From Orbilia blumenaviensis (lineage: Eukaryota; Ascomycota; Orbiliomycetes; Orbiliales; Orbiliaceae), in assembly GCA_036872755.1 (NCBI GenBank), contig JAVHNS010000003.1, positions 3,410,001 to 3,474,000 of the forward strand: a stretch of 64,000 nt of DNA. Direction: 5' to 3'. The translations under genes were made by a program, and so were the position numbers. Numbering within the stretch: position 1 is the stretch's first letter; the number at the start of each line of letters is the position of its first letter. Of this stretch, positions 21,608-34,000 are shown in pieces. The notes beneath the pieces were generated by a model. The model ran no database searches and was not told where the DNA came from. It worked only from the letters and a program-made list of their open reading frames with translations.

Positions 21608-22864
21608 ATGGCCGGATTTACTTTCAAGAAACGGCGGGACACGCCAGACGCAGCACCCGAGAAGCCAGCCCTATGGACCCTCCCCGCCGAAATGGTTGAC
21701 GCAATCTGCAGTTTTCTCGACCTCCGCGACCGCCTAAATTTGCGCCTCGTCTCGAAATCCTTACTCTCCAGGATGCCACCCGTGCGCGGACCAGTCATGA
21801 CCCTTCTATCCTCGGACATTGGCCCTGCTGAGATCGCTCGTCTTGAATCATTGTCTTCAGGGGAGAGGGTTCAGGTGGAGCACCTTATTATCGATTTCAG
21901 CGCGCCGAACTTATATCCTATTGAATTAAAGTATTTGGCGGAGCTGATTTTCAGATATCCTTCGCCCATGGTTACGAAAATCGACAATTTCTGCAGCAGG
22001 TATCGGTCGGGTTATGTTGACTCTACTGGCACCAAGCTGCTTTCGGATACGACTCCAGTCGGGCGAAATTCAAGCCAACGACGTTGGACATGGAACGGGA
22101 ACTTCACTGCTCATTTTTGTAGAAAGTTTAGCTCGGACCATGATAATCACGATAATGAGGCCCCGGTCCCTCTTTGGCGCCATGTAATCACCCCGCTACG
22201 CCCCCTCCGTAGCCGTCGCCACAACATCATGAAACTCTACCGAATCCTTTCCTGCACCTTCCCCAAAGGCGGGACATGCCATAAAACCCGCTGGACTGCA
22301 GCCCACTACAACTCACTTACGAAAATCTTCTCCTTGCTTCCCAAACTCCGCATTCTCGAATTCAGGGACTCAAATCTAAATATCACGCGAGTTGAGAATA
22401 AGCTATACCGGGATAAGATATTGCTGAAAGCGATCCCAGCTTTAGCGTACATTATGAAAGTGAACCCTGCGTTAAAGTCGCTTCCGTGGCAGGATTGGTT
22501 GAAGAATGCAGAAGATACGACTAGTGACCAAGTGAGGTTTGTGTATCCGGGTATCATGGTTTGCGCCGCGCAGGCCAATTCGAAGATATCACAGATTAGG
22601 TTAAACACACGTCGCATGCTCGTGGATGATGCTTTGTTGCTGCAGTGGTTAGGAGAGCGAGTTGATGAGGAAGATGGATCCTCGCGCGCAGGTTGGTCTT
22701 CACATATCAATAGCGCTACCGAGGCCGAGGTTGCCAAATTCTCGCCCGTTGATGGAGATATGGAGGATATTTTCGACCGGATTAACCAAATGCTTGTTCG
22801 ATGCCGATACAACGATGAAGGATACGTATACGTAGGTGCAGGGAGGGAGCTGCTATGGTCCTAA
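21608..22864 (+). CDS. F-box protein, 418 aa
   Basis: Intronless, with an ATG in an A-rich leader. The F-box lies at about residues 22-60 (LWTLPAEMVDAICSFLDLRD, then RLVSKSLLSRM). The rest shares blocks with the next gene at 23609: VEHLIIDFSAPNL against VEHVIIDFTLPGL, LRILEFRDSNL against LRILEFRNSDL, and LPWQDW against LPWEDW. This is a tandem paralog pair. The gene starts about 230 bp from the right end of the transposon, so the insertion may sit in or near its promoter. Role inferred from the family: substrate receptor of an SCF-type ubiquitin ligase. The target is unknown. Confidence 0.82.
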   Translation: MAGFTFKKRRDTPDAAPEKPALWTLPAEMVDAICSFLDLRDRLNLRLVSKSLLSRMPPVRGPVMTLLSSDIGPAEIARLESLSSGERVQVEHLIIDFSAPNLYPIELKYLAELIFRYPSPMVTKIDNFCSRYRSGYVDSTGTKLLSDTTPVGRNSSQRRWTWNGNFTAHFCRKFSSDHDNHDNEAPVPLWRHVITPLRPLRSRRHNIMKLYRILSCTFPKGGTCHKTRWTAAHYNSLTKIFSLLPKLRILEFRDSNLNITRVENKLYRDKILLKAIPALAYIMKVNPALKSLPWQDWLKNAEDTTSDQVRFVYPGIMVCAAQANSKISQIRLNTRRMLVDDALLLQWLGERVDEEDGSSRAGWSSHINSATEAEVAKFSPVDGDMEDIFDRINQMLVRCRYNDEGYVYVGAGRELLWS

Positions 22865-23608
22865 CTGATTTATACCCGTTTACCTTCTACCATTTTCACA
22901 TTATATATACTCAGGCAACCGCCATCCTAATTAATAATCGGCAAAATCAAAGCCAGTTTTCCCACTCATTTCCAGATATATTTACCATCTTGAACTGTGA
23001 TATCGTAGCACTATAAATACAATTTCTCATTTTCATATACCTAACCTTGCATTCGGTACTTTAGTCAGACTTCGATGAACTTTTATTATAAGCGAACCGA
23101 GTCCTCCAGCATCTGCAACTAAATGATCTCACGTAGCATTGGGGTTCTTCGAATTCCCGATATATCAAATATTTCATTCACGTACAACCCATACTCTGAT
23201 TCATATGTTTACTTGACAAAGCCTTTCAGTCTTCCTCCGACAGTTATATAAGATGATCCTCGGCTGAAGTGTGAATCTCGCTTCAAACCACTGGTATAAC
23301 AGAAAATCGCCGCCACACCACAACGCAGGATTACTCCACACTGTGGCGGCCTTTCATTTTCTTTAAAAATGTTACTATTCACCATTTCATTGCGGAGACC
23401 GCAAGTGGATCCCAGCCACGTTCTGCAGGATCTGGCAGCGTGTTGTCGCGATCGATTTCATGACATGCGCAGCCGCAAAAGCTATATATCTTGAAAGGGA
23501 GTATAAACCAGCGCGATGGACTACTAGCTGCCACCAAAATGGATGTAGTAGTCTTACAACTGCAGCGAAGCTTAGCAACGAAACCACGACTTAGCTAGAC
23601 CTTTAAAT
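22865..23608. other. Spacer between tandem F-box paralogs
   Basis: Sequence between the two head-to-tail F-box genes, expected to hold the 3' UTR of the first and the promoter of the second. No gene or repeat is visible. Confidence 0.4.
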
Positions 23609-24793
23609 ATGAGCGACACCACAAGCCCGAGCGCCCTGGAAGGAACCCGGGCCCCGCGACTAAAACTGGAAAGCCTTCCAGAGAATATAATCGAAAAAAT
23701 ATACTCCAATCTCCGAGCAAAAGACCGATTGAGCTTTTTGCAGACATGTTCAACTATATTCGACAAAATCCCCGCTATACAAACTAACAGTATTATCTTG
23801 TCATTTTCTGGCATTGACGAGTGGAACGAGAGTGACCTGCGGGACATGCCAGAGGACGGCGGTCAGGCAGTCGAACATGTCATCATTGACTTCACGCTAC
23901 CGGGATTGGGATATATTTCCAAACAGGATATGAAAAAGATGGTAGAAGGATATCCAGAATCCGTGCGTCTGAAAATATCAGAGTTCTGTCAGGATTTCGA
24001 AGCCAAAAACCCAGATTTCCCGCTTGAATCCGGCATCAATTTTGTTACCCAAGTGAACTCGGCAACAGAAATTTCCCGTCTAACCTCAACATTATCCTCA
24101 ATAATATCGAGGAAATCAGATTCTTGGGAGACACCACGCACGCGGACCAGGACCTTGATCCTGGAAGGTTATAGATACAGAAGCATAGTGAAACTCTTCA
24201 AACACTTTCCGAACCTTCGAATTCTCGAATTCAGGAACTCCGATCTTTCTCCAGACCATCCAAGAAACAAAGACTATCTCGCCAAAGTCTGGGAGCACCG
24301 AAATCCAGGCCTAAAAACACTCTTGACTGAGAATCCGAAGCTGAATGATCTTCCATGGGAAGATTGGTGGCAGTGGGAGGGCCAAACAAACTACAACAAA
24401 CTTTTAGCAGCAGCCTATCCATGCATCATAGCAGCGACTGTTTTATCAGGTGCTAAACCCTTACAAGTTCGACTGAACGCAAAAGTATGGCTCAACGAAG
24501 GCGACGAGCTTCCTAATTGGCGTTTTGACACATTTGTCATTCCGGTCCCCCCTGAGGAACGTATTTATTATCCTCCACCACATATAAGTGGCAGTATGAG
24601 TGTCCAAAGTCTAGTCGGTATGTTTTGTACTCCTCCGTTACCATCAGCGGAGAAGCTTGCAGAGGATATAGATGATTTCTTCAAACGGACCGGGAAGGAT
24701 TGGGGAGTGTTAGGGATGTTGCATTACGAAATCCCGGAGGGGTGGGAGGGGTCTAGGAGCGAGAAAGAGGCGTCTGTCAACCCTGTATCGTGA
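23609..24793 (+). CDS. F-box protein, 394 aa, tandem paralog
   Basis: Intronless ORF from ATG. The F-box is at about residues 21-58 (LESLPENIIEKIYSNLRAKDR, then FLQTCSTIFDKI). The body shares the VEHVIIDFTLPGL, LRILEFRNSDL and LPWEDWW blocks with the gene at 21608, in the same order and spacing, so the two arose by duplication. The middle of 21608 contains about 40 extra residues (histidine, arginine and asparagine rich) that are missing here. It probably works as an SCF substrate adaptor; the binding partner is unknown. Confidence 0.82.
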   Translation: MSDTTSPSALEGTRAPRLKLESLPENIIEKIYSNLRAKDRLSFLQTCSTIFDKIPAIQTNSIILSFSGIDEWNESDLRDMPEDGGQAVEHVIIDFTLPGLGYISKQDMKKMVEGYPESVRLKISEFCQDFEAKNPDFPLESGINFVTQVNSATEISRLTSTLSSIISRKSDSWETPRTRTRTLILEGYRYRSIVKLFKHFPNLRILEFRNSDLSPDHPRNKDYLAKVWEHRNPGLKTLLTENPKLNDLPWEDWWQWEGQTNYNKLLAAAYPCIIAATVLSGAKPLQVRLNAKVWLNEGDELPNWRFDTFVIPVPPEERIYYPPPHISGSMSVQSLVGMFCTPPLPSAEKLAEDIDDFFKRTGKDWGVLGMLHYEIPEGWEGSRSEKEASVNPVS

Positions 24794-25123
24794 AAGAAAA
24801 GAGATAGTTGTCGTCACATTTAGCATACCACGCGTATACGAAAGCATCAAAATTAGCCTTAACATAGAATTAACGACATATATTTTGGTGATCTCTCACA
24901 ATCAGATATACCGGTCACAGCAATTATTGATCTCGTAAAAGTGATTTGTAATTTATTTTCGATAAATCCAGCTTGTAGTCTAGATGTCCGTTGTCTCAAA
25001 GGCCATTGAGCACGAAGTATTCTCGTCTGTAGGCTAGGGGTATATTGATACTAATATTCTCATCTGTATATATATGTGCCCCTACATGCTGTGTCCTACA
25101 CGCTTGACAGCTTAGAGTTAATT
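24794..25123. other. Convergent intergenic stretch
   Basis: Between the 3' ends of a plus-strand and a minus-strand F-box gene. It probably carries the two 3' UTRs; nothing else is seen. Confidence 0.4.
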
Positions 25124-26023
25124 CTACCCCAAAAGTAACATAGCCTCGTGCCATGACTCCTCATCTTCTCCATCGGGGCGTATCCCCACGCCCGGACTCC
25201 TTAAAATTAATTTATGAGTCGGGTTCTCATTTTGAATTTCCGTGAATCCGGAGCAATGCTCCCCGGTAATCCTACGAAGATTACGATATAACTCGTCCAT
25301 ATACCGCGCAAAGTCATCAACACCCACACCATGCTTCCCCGCCTCCGCAATTGCACTCAGGAGCTCTTTGACCGTCGTGACACGTGGAACTGGCTGGCAT
25401 TTAATACGCGTCAACGGCTCCCTCTCAACACAAGTGAAAACCGCCGGACACCTGGAACTACGGTCGGGGCCGGCTGTTGCTTTTTCACATATCCAATTCC
25501 TGGTCATAATTAGTGCGAAAGGTGAGGGAGTTCTTATGGTCTCCTCAAACGGTGAAAATATCGGCTCGTCGAGAAGCTTGCACTTAGTGATATCGATACG
25601 TTCGGTGTTGCGACTATCCGAGAAGTAGGCGCCGGAGCGGGTACTCACGCGATAAAATGTGCGAGGATTATAATAATGCGCATCTTCATATCGTGGGAAG
25701 CTAACATCTTGCACTTCGTTGTTAATTATGGAGCATTGGATGCCCATTATATGCGTGATAAGTCTGTGGCGTTCCTCATAGTTCTCCTCGCTCGGAGAGT
25801 GATATCGACTCCTCTGGAAGGCGCGGCTGTTGACAATGATGTCTTCCCAGAGTTTACATACCATACTAGCAAATACTTGGCCTGCGATCGGAAGGTGAGA
25901 CAAGATGCAGATTTGTAGTTCTATCGGGAGCGAGAGGATGTTTATTCCCAACTCCGCGGGCTTGGGCAACCCCTGGGTCGCCACTTTAACGTCTAGGGTC
26001 GCTTGAGGCTCCGCTTCACTCAT
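25124..26023 (-). CDS. F-box protein, 299 aa
   Basis: Intronless from ATG. A short polar leader is followed by the F-box at about residues 29-66: ILSLPIELQICILSHLPI, then ASMVCKLWEDII (the late tryptophan is typical of F-boxes). The C-terminal part contains CVEREPLTRIKCQPVPRVTTVKELL, which resembles in layout the segment of the gene at 39214 where a VEIPKPVTVYQVI block precedes a helix. The two may be distant paralogs. No repeat domain is seen. Confidence 0.78.
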   Translation of the reverse strand: MSEAEPQATLDVKVATQGLPKPAELGINILSLPIELQICILSHLPIAGQVFASMVCKLWEDIIVNSRAFQRSRYHSPSEENYEERHRLITHIMGIQCSIINNEVQDVSFPRYEDAHYYNPRTFYRVSTRSGAYFSDSRNTERIDITKCKLLDEPIFSPFEETIRTPSPFALIMTRNWICEKATAGPDRSSRCPAVFTCVEREPLTRIKCQPVPRVTTVKELLSAIAEAGKHGVGVDDFARYMDELYRNLRRITGEHCSGFTEIQNENPTHKLILRSPGVGIRPDGEDEESWHEAMLLLG

Positions 26024-26606
26024 CGCTGCTTTAAAGCTTTATGATATAGCTGACTTTAGTGTCTTGTAGAAGAAATGAAGTACTAGTTGTGAGAAAGCCG
26101 GGGGCCACCACTTAATAGTCTGCGCTATACTCTCTTCGACGAATTAGAAATAGACTTACTTCGTATATATTGTTTCCATGTGCTTAGCTTGTGAGACCCA
26201 TATTTACACATATCTGTGATATTAATTCGTCTCTATACCCCTAGAATACGAGATAAACGGTTCCATAACTGGGTGCTCTCGCTTACTTAGGACATGAAAC
26301 TATTTTTCAAAAAGTAAAGTCACATTGCTCATAATAGAAACATATTCGTTGACTGGGGCTTGCATATAGTTAGGGTGTAGGCCCAAGACGATCAGTTTGC
26401 TAAGATACTAGCGTCACGGAGGCAGTCCTCGTATATACACCTTTACACCTTTGATAATGGACTAGTTAAATTCTAGGTATCCGACAAGACTAGGATTATG
26501 ATGCAATTCTAGCAGGTTATATGGAATAATAGGTAGAACATGAACATGGCCAATATATGGGTCTCAAGGGTACTCCGTCAACCACGCATCACTTTTCACG
26601 CGTCCA
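26024..26606. other. Spacer between minus-strand F-box genes
   Basis: AT-rich; likely promoter of the gene ending at 25124 and 3' flank of the next one. No gene seen. Confidence 0.4.
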
Positions 26607-27431
26607 CTAGGCCCGCGCAAGTAATTCGTTCCGATAGTTGTAACTCTCGATATGACTGCGGCCAAGCGCAATTCCATGCGATTCTCTAAAGCTATCGGGC
26701 CAGCATCCGTCATCCCCAGGAACAATAATCCTTTTTCCAATTCGGGATCCACCTAGACAACGACATAAAATCCTCGTGAACACCCGCCAATTCAGAGGGA
26801 CACTGCTACCCTGAAGAAATACATACTCGTCATCTGCCCTCGCGCCAGGAAATTCATAATGCGATGCGCGTGCACATCGGATGTCAAGAGTAACGTGCGG
26901 CATTGTTGTCGGTATCACCACTATCATGTCCTCCGTGAACGTGAAATATCTATCGTGAACATTGTGGATAAATCCCAAAGCAGACCTCGTCCCTGTTTCG
27001 AGAAATTCTGCTACCGAAAAGCAAAGTTCCGGCCCAGTGAATAGGTCTCCGTCGGCTGGGTTTGCAAAGTTGTAGCCGCCCAGGTTTACAAGACGCTCAC
27101 TTAGCAGGTCGCGTAATCCTAAATATGTGGGCGACGGCTGCCACATCGGATACAGCGCATCTAATGCCCCCATGTAACCTACTTCGCAAAGAATATCCAC
27201 TTTGTCAGTAACAAGGCGGTATACTCCCAGCTCGCTGTATCGTGATTTTTGCATTTCAAAGTTCTTCATGATGAAGTTTTCTAGACCCGAACATGTGTTT
27301 ATCAGACTTATTTGGTCTCCTATTGACATGTCGGCGAATATAAATTCCAGGATTTCAACCGGCATGGTGTCGAGCGGGGCTGGACACCGATAAGACTGAA
27401 GCCACTCATAATCCGGAGTTACTGATAGCAT
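26607..27431 (-). CDS. F-box protein, 274 aa
   Basis: Intronless from ATG. The F-box begins almost at the N-terminus, at about residues 20-56: LDTMPVEILEFIFADMSIGDQ, then INTCSGLENFIM. The remainder has mixed alpha/beta character with a run DMIVVIPTTMPHVTLDIRC and no named domain. It has the same orientation as its neighbour at 25124. Likely an SCF adaptor; partner unknown. Confidence 0.75.
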   Translation of the reverse strand: MLSVTPDYEWLQSYRCPAPLDTMPVEILEFIFADMSIGDQISLINTCSGLENFIMKNFEMQKSRYSELGVYRLVTDKVDILCEVGYMGALDALYPMWQPSPTYLGLRDLLSERLVNLGGYNFANPADGDLFTGPELCFSVAEFLETGTRSALGFIHNVHDRYFTFTEDMIVVIPTTMPHVTLDIRCARASHYEFPGARADDEYVFLQGSSVPLNWRVFTRILCRCLGGSRIGKRIIVPGDDGCWPDSFRESHGIALGRSHIESYNYRNELLARA

Positions 27432-28373
27432 TGTATATCTGAAGTATAATCCCGAATTCGCGGCTATTTTAATTTTTCGGGATATTGGCGACTGATGTTA
27501 CGCGACTATATTGGAGGTCTAGCGAGTGTCATAAGGGATTGGTTGGGACTTTATGGTTAGATCCAAGTTATGCTTTCAATTTTTACATTCTAGCGTCCGC
27601 TATAACTATACCAGTGGAATGGCAATAACCGTTTACTACTCTAATTCAAGAACTGCTATCATCTGGCCGTCAAAGATAGAATCCCATGTAGACGTTAGTA
27701 TCGACACCTAATTACAGCAACCTGCAGCAGATCATACGTCTGCTGCGTTGTATTGTTGGATTTCGGTCTATCAGTTCGCCAAGCCCGAAGAAGGCGTGAT
27801 TTACAATGCTTAAAACATATATTTAATTCTATGACACTGCGATTGCATAGGCCCTCAGAGGTATTATGCATCAGGTGGGCATGTTTGCTGTGCTAGATTT
27901 GTAGATATGCTTGGAGAGTGTTAGATTCAAGATATGATATGCTCTAGGATTGCATTACTGATTTATGCAAGCGGCATTTTGAACTTCTACACTCACAAAA
28001 ATAGCCAGAGACTAAGGGATTAGCCTTCAGTAGTGCTACAAATACTGATGAATAATCTGAGGGGTTTGGTTTTACAAGACTGAATTTGCACGATGAAGAT
28101 CCCTAAAAATGGTTCTGCGTTGTGTCGACGTGTTACCTTTGGATATGGAGACAAGGCTAAGGTTCACCAATTTATAGTATGCGCCAGAAGGTCTGCGATC
28201 TTAAGGAAATATAATAGTAACGATGGGGTCATTTGTGGTACACTCTACTCGGAGTTTCGCTTTATTAAGTGGACAAGACTAAAAGATTTCATCTTAAAAG
28301 CCCCCGTTAGCATGTCAATACCGGATTAGTACCGACTTCAAGCTAAGTATACGTAGTAAGTGCCTTGTATATA
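27432..28373. other. Gene-free stretch with one small ORF
   Basis: A 78-codon plus-strand ORF with an ATG start lies at 28093-28329. It is basic and has no recognisable domain, so I do not call it a gene. The rest is AT-rich intergenic sequence. Confidence 0.35.
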
Positions 28374-29811
28374 TCAAGATGCGATACAAGTAGGACGGCG
28401 GATCGTACCATCTGGTGGTATCGCTGGCACGCGCCGCGTGTAAATGTCACAGTTATTCCCACAATCGCACGCCTTTCCCCAACACCTTTCCTCCCATAAT
28501 ATAGGTTCTCTCTGCGCCTCCAATTCAGCTTCTGTCGGGGTGAATATATCGGTGGCGCAGAGGTCTGCAAAAGGGTCCTCGAAGTCTGGGGTATCAATGG
28601 TAGGTTCCAGAGGATGCCCTACGTCCGATATCCTCCAGACGGTGCCCTCTACAAGCAAGTCAACAAATGTGTCGGAAACATGCTCGTGGTGAGACCAATA
28701 TCTCCCTCGACCGTCCAGCTCAATAGCTGACAGCCTCACACCACCCTTCCTCTTTATATAATCATCCCAGAAATCAGTGCTCCATCGACTCATTAGGCTT
28801 GTATTTTGTCGCTCCCAGCGGATGCCTTCTCCCCAATATACCATCTCCAGGTATTTTATTTTATGCGCTGGTCCAAAAACCCCATGGAATACGTTTGTAA
28901 TGTGGTTCAATAGATAATGGTCTCGGGACTGTATCTGAGTTCTAATCCCATGAGAACCGCATGAAACAGCTAGGACTTTGGCATTAGGGAACGCCCCCAC
29001 GAGCTCATTAAAGCGAACCGAAAATTGAGATTTATCAGTTGCATCGTCGATCCTACCCCAGTTCCTTGGGTAATTGTAAGAGAAAACGAAGGCGGTGAGA
29101 AATATGCTTGTGACTTCGTGTGCTACTTCTGGCGGCATGGATAAAATTGTAGCTGTAGTGTTATGCCCATACCCTGCGAAGATGTGGCGACCTGATCGAA
29201 TGAGTTCCCGTGCGTAAGGCATCAGTTTTCCCGTAGTCCATTGTTGAGAGTATGAATGTACACCTGTGAGAGATCGCGAAATTGCCGAATGTATTTTCAA
29301 TCGGATATGATGAGCAGCAGATTTTATATCCGTAGAAAACTTCTTGCTAACCAGCAGCAGGTTCTTCGTATCGTAGCCGCCGTCAATGTATTTTGGAAAC
29401 GGCCCAATTTCGAAGCTAACACCGCAAGGCTACTGCAGTGTATCAGACTCAGATCCTTATCGTTTAATATGTCCGTATTATGAATGGGGCTACTGACTCC
29501 ATCTTTTCTCTGAAATCTCTTTAACATTGTTTTCGTGCGATCCTTACCAGCGAGAAGTTGGTCCTCGCGTGCTTGCGGAGATTGGTATTCGGATGTATAA
29601 ATAAAATTGGCAGTATAAGTTATAACATCGTCATATATTTGTTGCCGAATTTCTCTAGGTAATTCAAAAAGCCTATGGAATAGTCAGCAAGATATTTGGA
29701 TTTGAATTTCTTGTTCTCATGGGTGCGCGATCGATTCTAGCAGCTCGATAAAGCGTACCTGGTGTCTAAATATTGTGTTGCCTCTGTTTCATTTCTTATT
29801 TTGGATGTCAT
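28374..29811 (-). CDS. F-box-like (LPREIRxxIY) protein, 3 exons, about 427 aa
   Basis: Exons by frame and consensus: 29811-29759, 29672-29498 and 29429-28374. Intron 1 (86 bp) has a GTACGC donor, a GCTGAC branch and a CATAG acceptor. Intron 2 (68 bp) has a weaker GTCAGT donor and a GTAG acceptor and is less certain. The joined N-terminus reads TRLFELPREIRQQIYDDV, a motif typical of fungal F-box-like domains that start 'LPxEIRxxIY', followed by LLLVSKKFSTDIKSAA. The large last exon has tyrosine- and tryptophan-rich stretches and a late CDCGNNCDIY cluster. A single-exon reading from 29300 would start without ATG and lose the N-terminal domain, so the spliced model is preferred. Confidence 0.7.
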
Positions 29812-31030
29812 CTCGTCTGAGAGCCTGAAAGCCTTACTTCATTCGAGATCGCGGGGAGATAGACGGTAGAGATGGTGCTTGACTGATTAGATTGGGTTCG
29901 CACACTTAACGGGGAGCTGTTCCTTACTGTCTGTCGGGTGATGGATATAGGGCTGCGCGCTTGGCGCTCTTGGGGTTGGTGAGACCTCCAGGTTTGGATA
30001 CCATTTGCATGCCAAGTTCCGCCAAGGCTTACCTGGATCCATGCATAGGCTTCCTCTTGATACACCTCACCTTGTCAATGTTAGGACATATCCTCGACAG
30101 GATACACACCCGTCTATCGTCCCAGCGTCTCACCTACAAAATTTGACAAATTAACTCAAAGAAGATAAATTATCATGGAACTTTTTGCCGAGGCGTTACG
30201 ACCATGTAAAGCTCTGCACTGATGCATCGATGTGTTGTCGTTCCGGGGGCGGGCATGGCTTGCAGCTCCACCACAGGCCGGTCTGTACATATGCGGTGTT
30301 TAGAGTATTCATATGTACATGTACTTAGGTACGCTCGCAGATCATGGCACCCTCGTTCATCGTATACCAAGGTCGACTGTCAGATACAACTGTCTCTGTA
30401 CCGGTGCGCTTCTGCACTGCCCCGCTTCCACGAAACTCCTAACTTGAGCGCACCTAGCCCTCAGCCTTGCGAATATACCTCGTTTATTAAGTCGTCTGTT
30501 GCGGGCCTACGAACGCTTGTAAAACCCATTGGGCTCATGAATCCAAGTCTTTTTCGACCTTCACCCCGATGAGATCTCCTTCACCCTCTCCTTCACCCTC
30601 TTTCGAAGAACCCCTTATCAAACCTGTTGTTTTAGAAGAATCGAGGTTCCAGGCCGTCTAAGGCTGCACCGTGTTTAGTCTCTCGAGCTTTACTTCGAGT
30701 TTTTGGGACAAGTCCCGTAGAGAAGTCGCTGCGGCTATCAAAGCCCTCTTGTGCCCTGGAGCGGTCGTGTATGTACACTGCCAGTGAAATTTTAATATGT
30801 GTTCATTATGTTCCTCTTTGACCTGGAACCCGATTTAAGGCTGACTTGCGTTCGATAGACCACCCACAACGTTAATACACCTTTACCACCGACGGTAACT
30901 ACTACGCTATTTCTGGCTCGACGCCCACTTGGTCCCATCCGCCCTCTAAGAGATCATATTCGGACCACAAGACTCGTAAATACGAACATCGTCTACGGCT
31001 CGACACTATCAATTTACGAATTCCAAGAAA
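29812..31030. other. Divergent intergenic stretch
   Basis: Lies between the F-box-like gene and the NLR gene, which point away from each other; probable shared promoter area. A pair of CCTTCACCCTCT-like repeats is seen near 30570-30600. No gene is supported. Confidence 0.4.
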
Positions 31031-34000
31031 ATGGAACCCCTTGCGGCTGTGGGGCTCGCAAGCGCCATTATTACGTTCGTCGATTTTTCATACAAGCTGG
31101 TTACCGGTACCCTGGAATTGATTGAGAAAGGCACAACAGATGAAACAGAACACAGCAAGGTGGTCACCGACGACCTAGTGAAGGTGACTGACGCTCTCAA
31201 AACTGATTTCTTGGGGACTTCGGAACATGAAGCGGCCCTCAGGAAACTGGCGGACAAATGCAAACTACTATCAGAAAGGCTACAAACCTTGCTTTCCAAG
31301 TTAGCGGTGCCTCCACAGTCAGGTTGGGGCACAGCAATGAGGGTGGCTTTGCGCCGGGTGCGCAAAGGAAGTGATATCAATGGCATAAAGCGCCAGCTGA
31401 ATGAGTACCGGACGGAAATCATCACTCGCATCTCATTAATTTTAAGGCAAGTAGTTTCACCCCTATTCGGTGGATTGATCAACTAGGTTAGCATAGCTAG
31501 GCATTCTAACGTGCAGCTAGAGAAGGACAAATCCAAACCCGAATTGAAGTCGCGAACATAGGTGTTCGATTAGATAGCACGAGTGACGCCCTTCTTGTGC
31601 AGCTGAAAACCCTACAGAACGATCTCTCGGGTTACGGAAAGGACTCCACACACTGGAATACAGAAGCCCGGTCGAGGATTAGTGCGCTCCAAGCGTCCCT
31701 TAACGACATTCTGAAATGCACTCTGCCGGCGACACCAGAGACAAGAGTCCTGCGGCAACTTTATTTCTCTTCGATGTTTTCGCGAGAAGATTCAATCCGC
31801 GAACCGGACTGCAAAACCTTTAATTGGATCTTAGACGATTGTGAGAACAACGATAGAGATACTAGCCAAGAAGACTCTAACGGAGGTCCTTCCCTTGACG
31901 ACGAGAGTCGGTGCGCCGCACGGCGCTTCGTGTGGGAGTTGAATGAATGTAGGAAAGACCAAGAGAAAGCAAGGTCAAAATTACTACAGTGGCTGTCAAC
32001 TCAAAATGGGGTCCTTCATATCTCTGGGAAGCCCGGCTCCGGGAAATCGACCCTGATGAAACTGATAGGCGGGCACTCCGGAACAAAGCAGCATCTAGAA
32101 GCCTGGGCTGGCACGAATCAACTTATGTTTGCTCAGTTTTTCGCATGGAGAATCGGTGACGATCTGCAAAAATCTCTGTACGGCCTATACAGGTCAATCC
32201 TTTTCACGATCTTGGTGCGCTTTCAGAACCTTATCCCTGTTATCTTCCCTGAGGCATTCAAGACATTTCAGGGCTCTGCATCTGAGAAACATACAGATGA
32301 GCCCTTTTTTCGGCCTCCGAAGCTTCGCAAAGCCCTTCAACGACTCACTTCCGACTGTTTAGACAATGGGGTTTCAATCTGTCTATTAATAGATGGCCTG
32401 GATGAGTTCAACGACGACCCCGCACAGAACGATACCCATTCAATACTTGTAGGAACCTTGAAAAAGTGGGCACAAAATGAACACATCAAGATTTTGGTGA
32501 GCTCGCGCCCGGACCAAGCGTTCAACGATATTGTGCCTCAAGATTTACGAATCCATCTCCATCATCTCACAAAGCCTGATATCATGGCCATGGCGAAATC
32601 TATATTCACAGCGCCAAATCTCTTTGATCATGTCAAAAGCTATTACGCGGAATTGATACGACGTATCGTTCTTGAGGCAAAAGGTGTCTTTATCTGGTTC
32701 CTGTTGGTCACGAAAACATTCCGTATCATGATAGAGGCGGGTGAAGGCCCGGACGCTTTGTATAAACTTCTCGAACAGGACCCATCATTAGATGACCTAT
32801 ACAACCAACTTTTAGGTTCTGTCGACAAGATGCATCAGGATAGGGTTTGTGAAATGATGTTCATCGTTGCATCTTATGGCGCACACTGCCCACTGAAGGC
32901 AATGGCCTTGGTCGATCAAATTCTAGATCCAAGCTTTCCAACAGGATCTCCAGATATTCTCCAGGATGGAAAGCGAGGATGGACTAAATTAGCGGAGTCC
33001 CGGCTACAACAGACGAAAGGTGTCCTAGAGGCACAGACGGGTAGTTATGGGGGAAAATCAATCCGTGTTGATTTCTTTCATCGCACTGCGTACGAGGCTT
33101 TTCGACACAGCCGGAAAATGGAAGATATGTCTACGAAGTATCCACTTGTGAGCAGATGTTATATCGGACGTAAAATCTTGCTTGCCAGGCTGTGGATTGC
33201 GAAGCAGGATCACACAAACGTTGCAAACAATCAAGGATCGCTACACTTAAGATGGATGCTGGATGACCCCAATATGAGCGATGGAGAAAAATACGATTTC
33301 TTTGCAAATATTGAGAGGGCGGGTTCATATTATGATGCAAGTTCGCTCCATCCTCCGTTTTACGGCACTTCAATCGTGATTATGAGGCTTCTCGGCGGAC
33401 GTTACTATCCAGAGCTTGATAAGGAGCCTGTTTCCTACCTACACAGCTTTTCTCAGTACCACGAGTCATTTGAATATATAGTCTCCCAACTGAAAAAGAC
33501 TCCAGAACGAATGCACACAAGTGGCGAACTATCTCTGCTTCTGACAGCTTCCTACCATGGGAACCTGGCCCTTGTTGGTTATCTTTTAAATAATGGGGTA
33601 TCTCCCCATGAGCGGGTTAGTCTAAGATACAATGGTAGGAAAGCATCTATATGCATGATATTGTGCCTTTACTGCTTGACAATACCATTGGGAAATCCCA
33701 AAATGGATTTGAATCCTAAAATGGATTTGAATCCCAAAAGAATTTGTATCATGGAAAGCTTCTTAAAGATTAATGGAACTGGCTCCAAATTCTTCCTCCT
33801 ATTCAGAAAAGCGATAACCTACTCAAAAATACCAAAATATATGAACCCGCTCTCGCCGATGGCCTGGGCGCCAGAACCGACATACCATCGAAACTCGAGT
33901 TGGTTGGAACGGGTCTCGACTAACAAGGACAGGACTACCGATCCACCTAAAACCGTGGCCCTAATTCATTCTTTTATGGTGGAAGAGGTATTAAAATATC

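Noticed and set aside
28093..28329. 78-codon ORF between F-box genes
   Set aside because: Has an ATG but no recognisable feature and no splice partner; length is within chance for AT-rich DNA.
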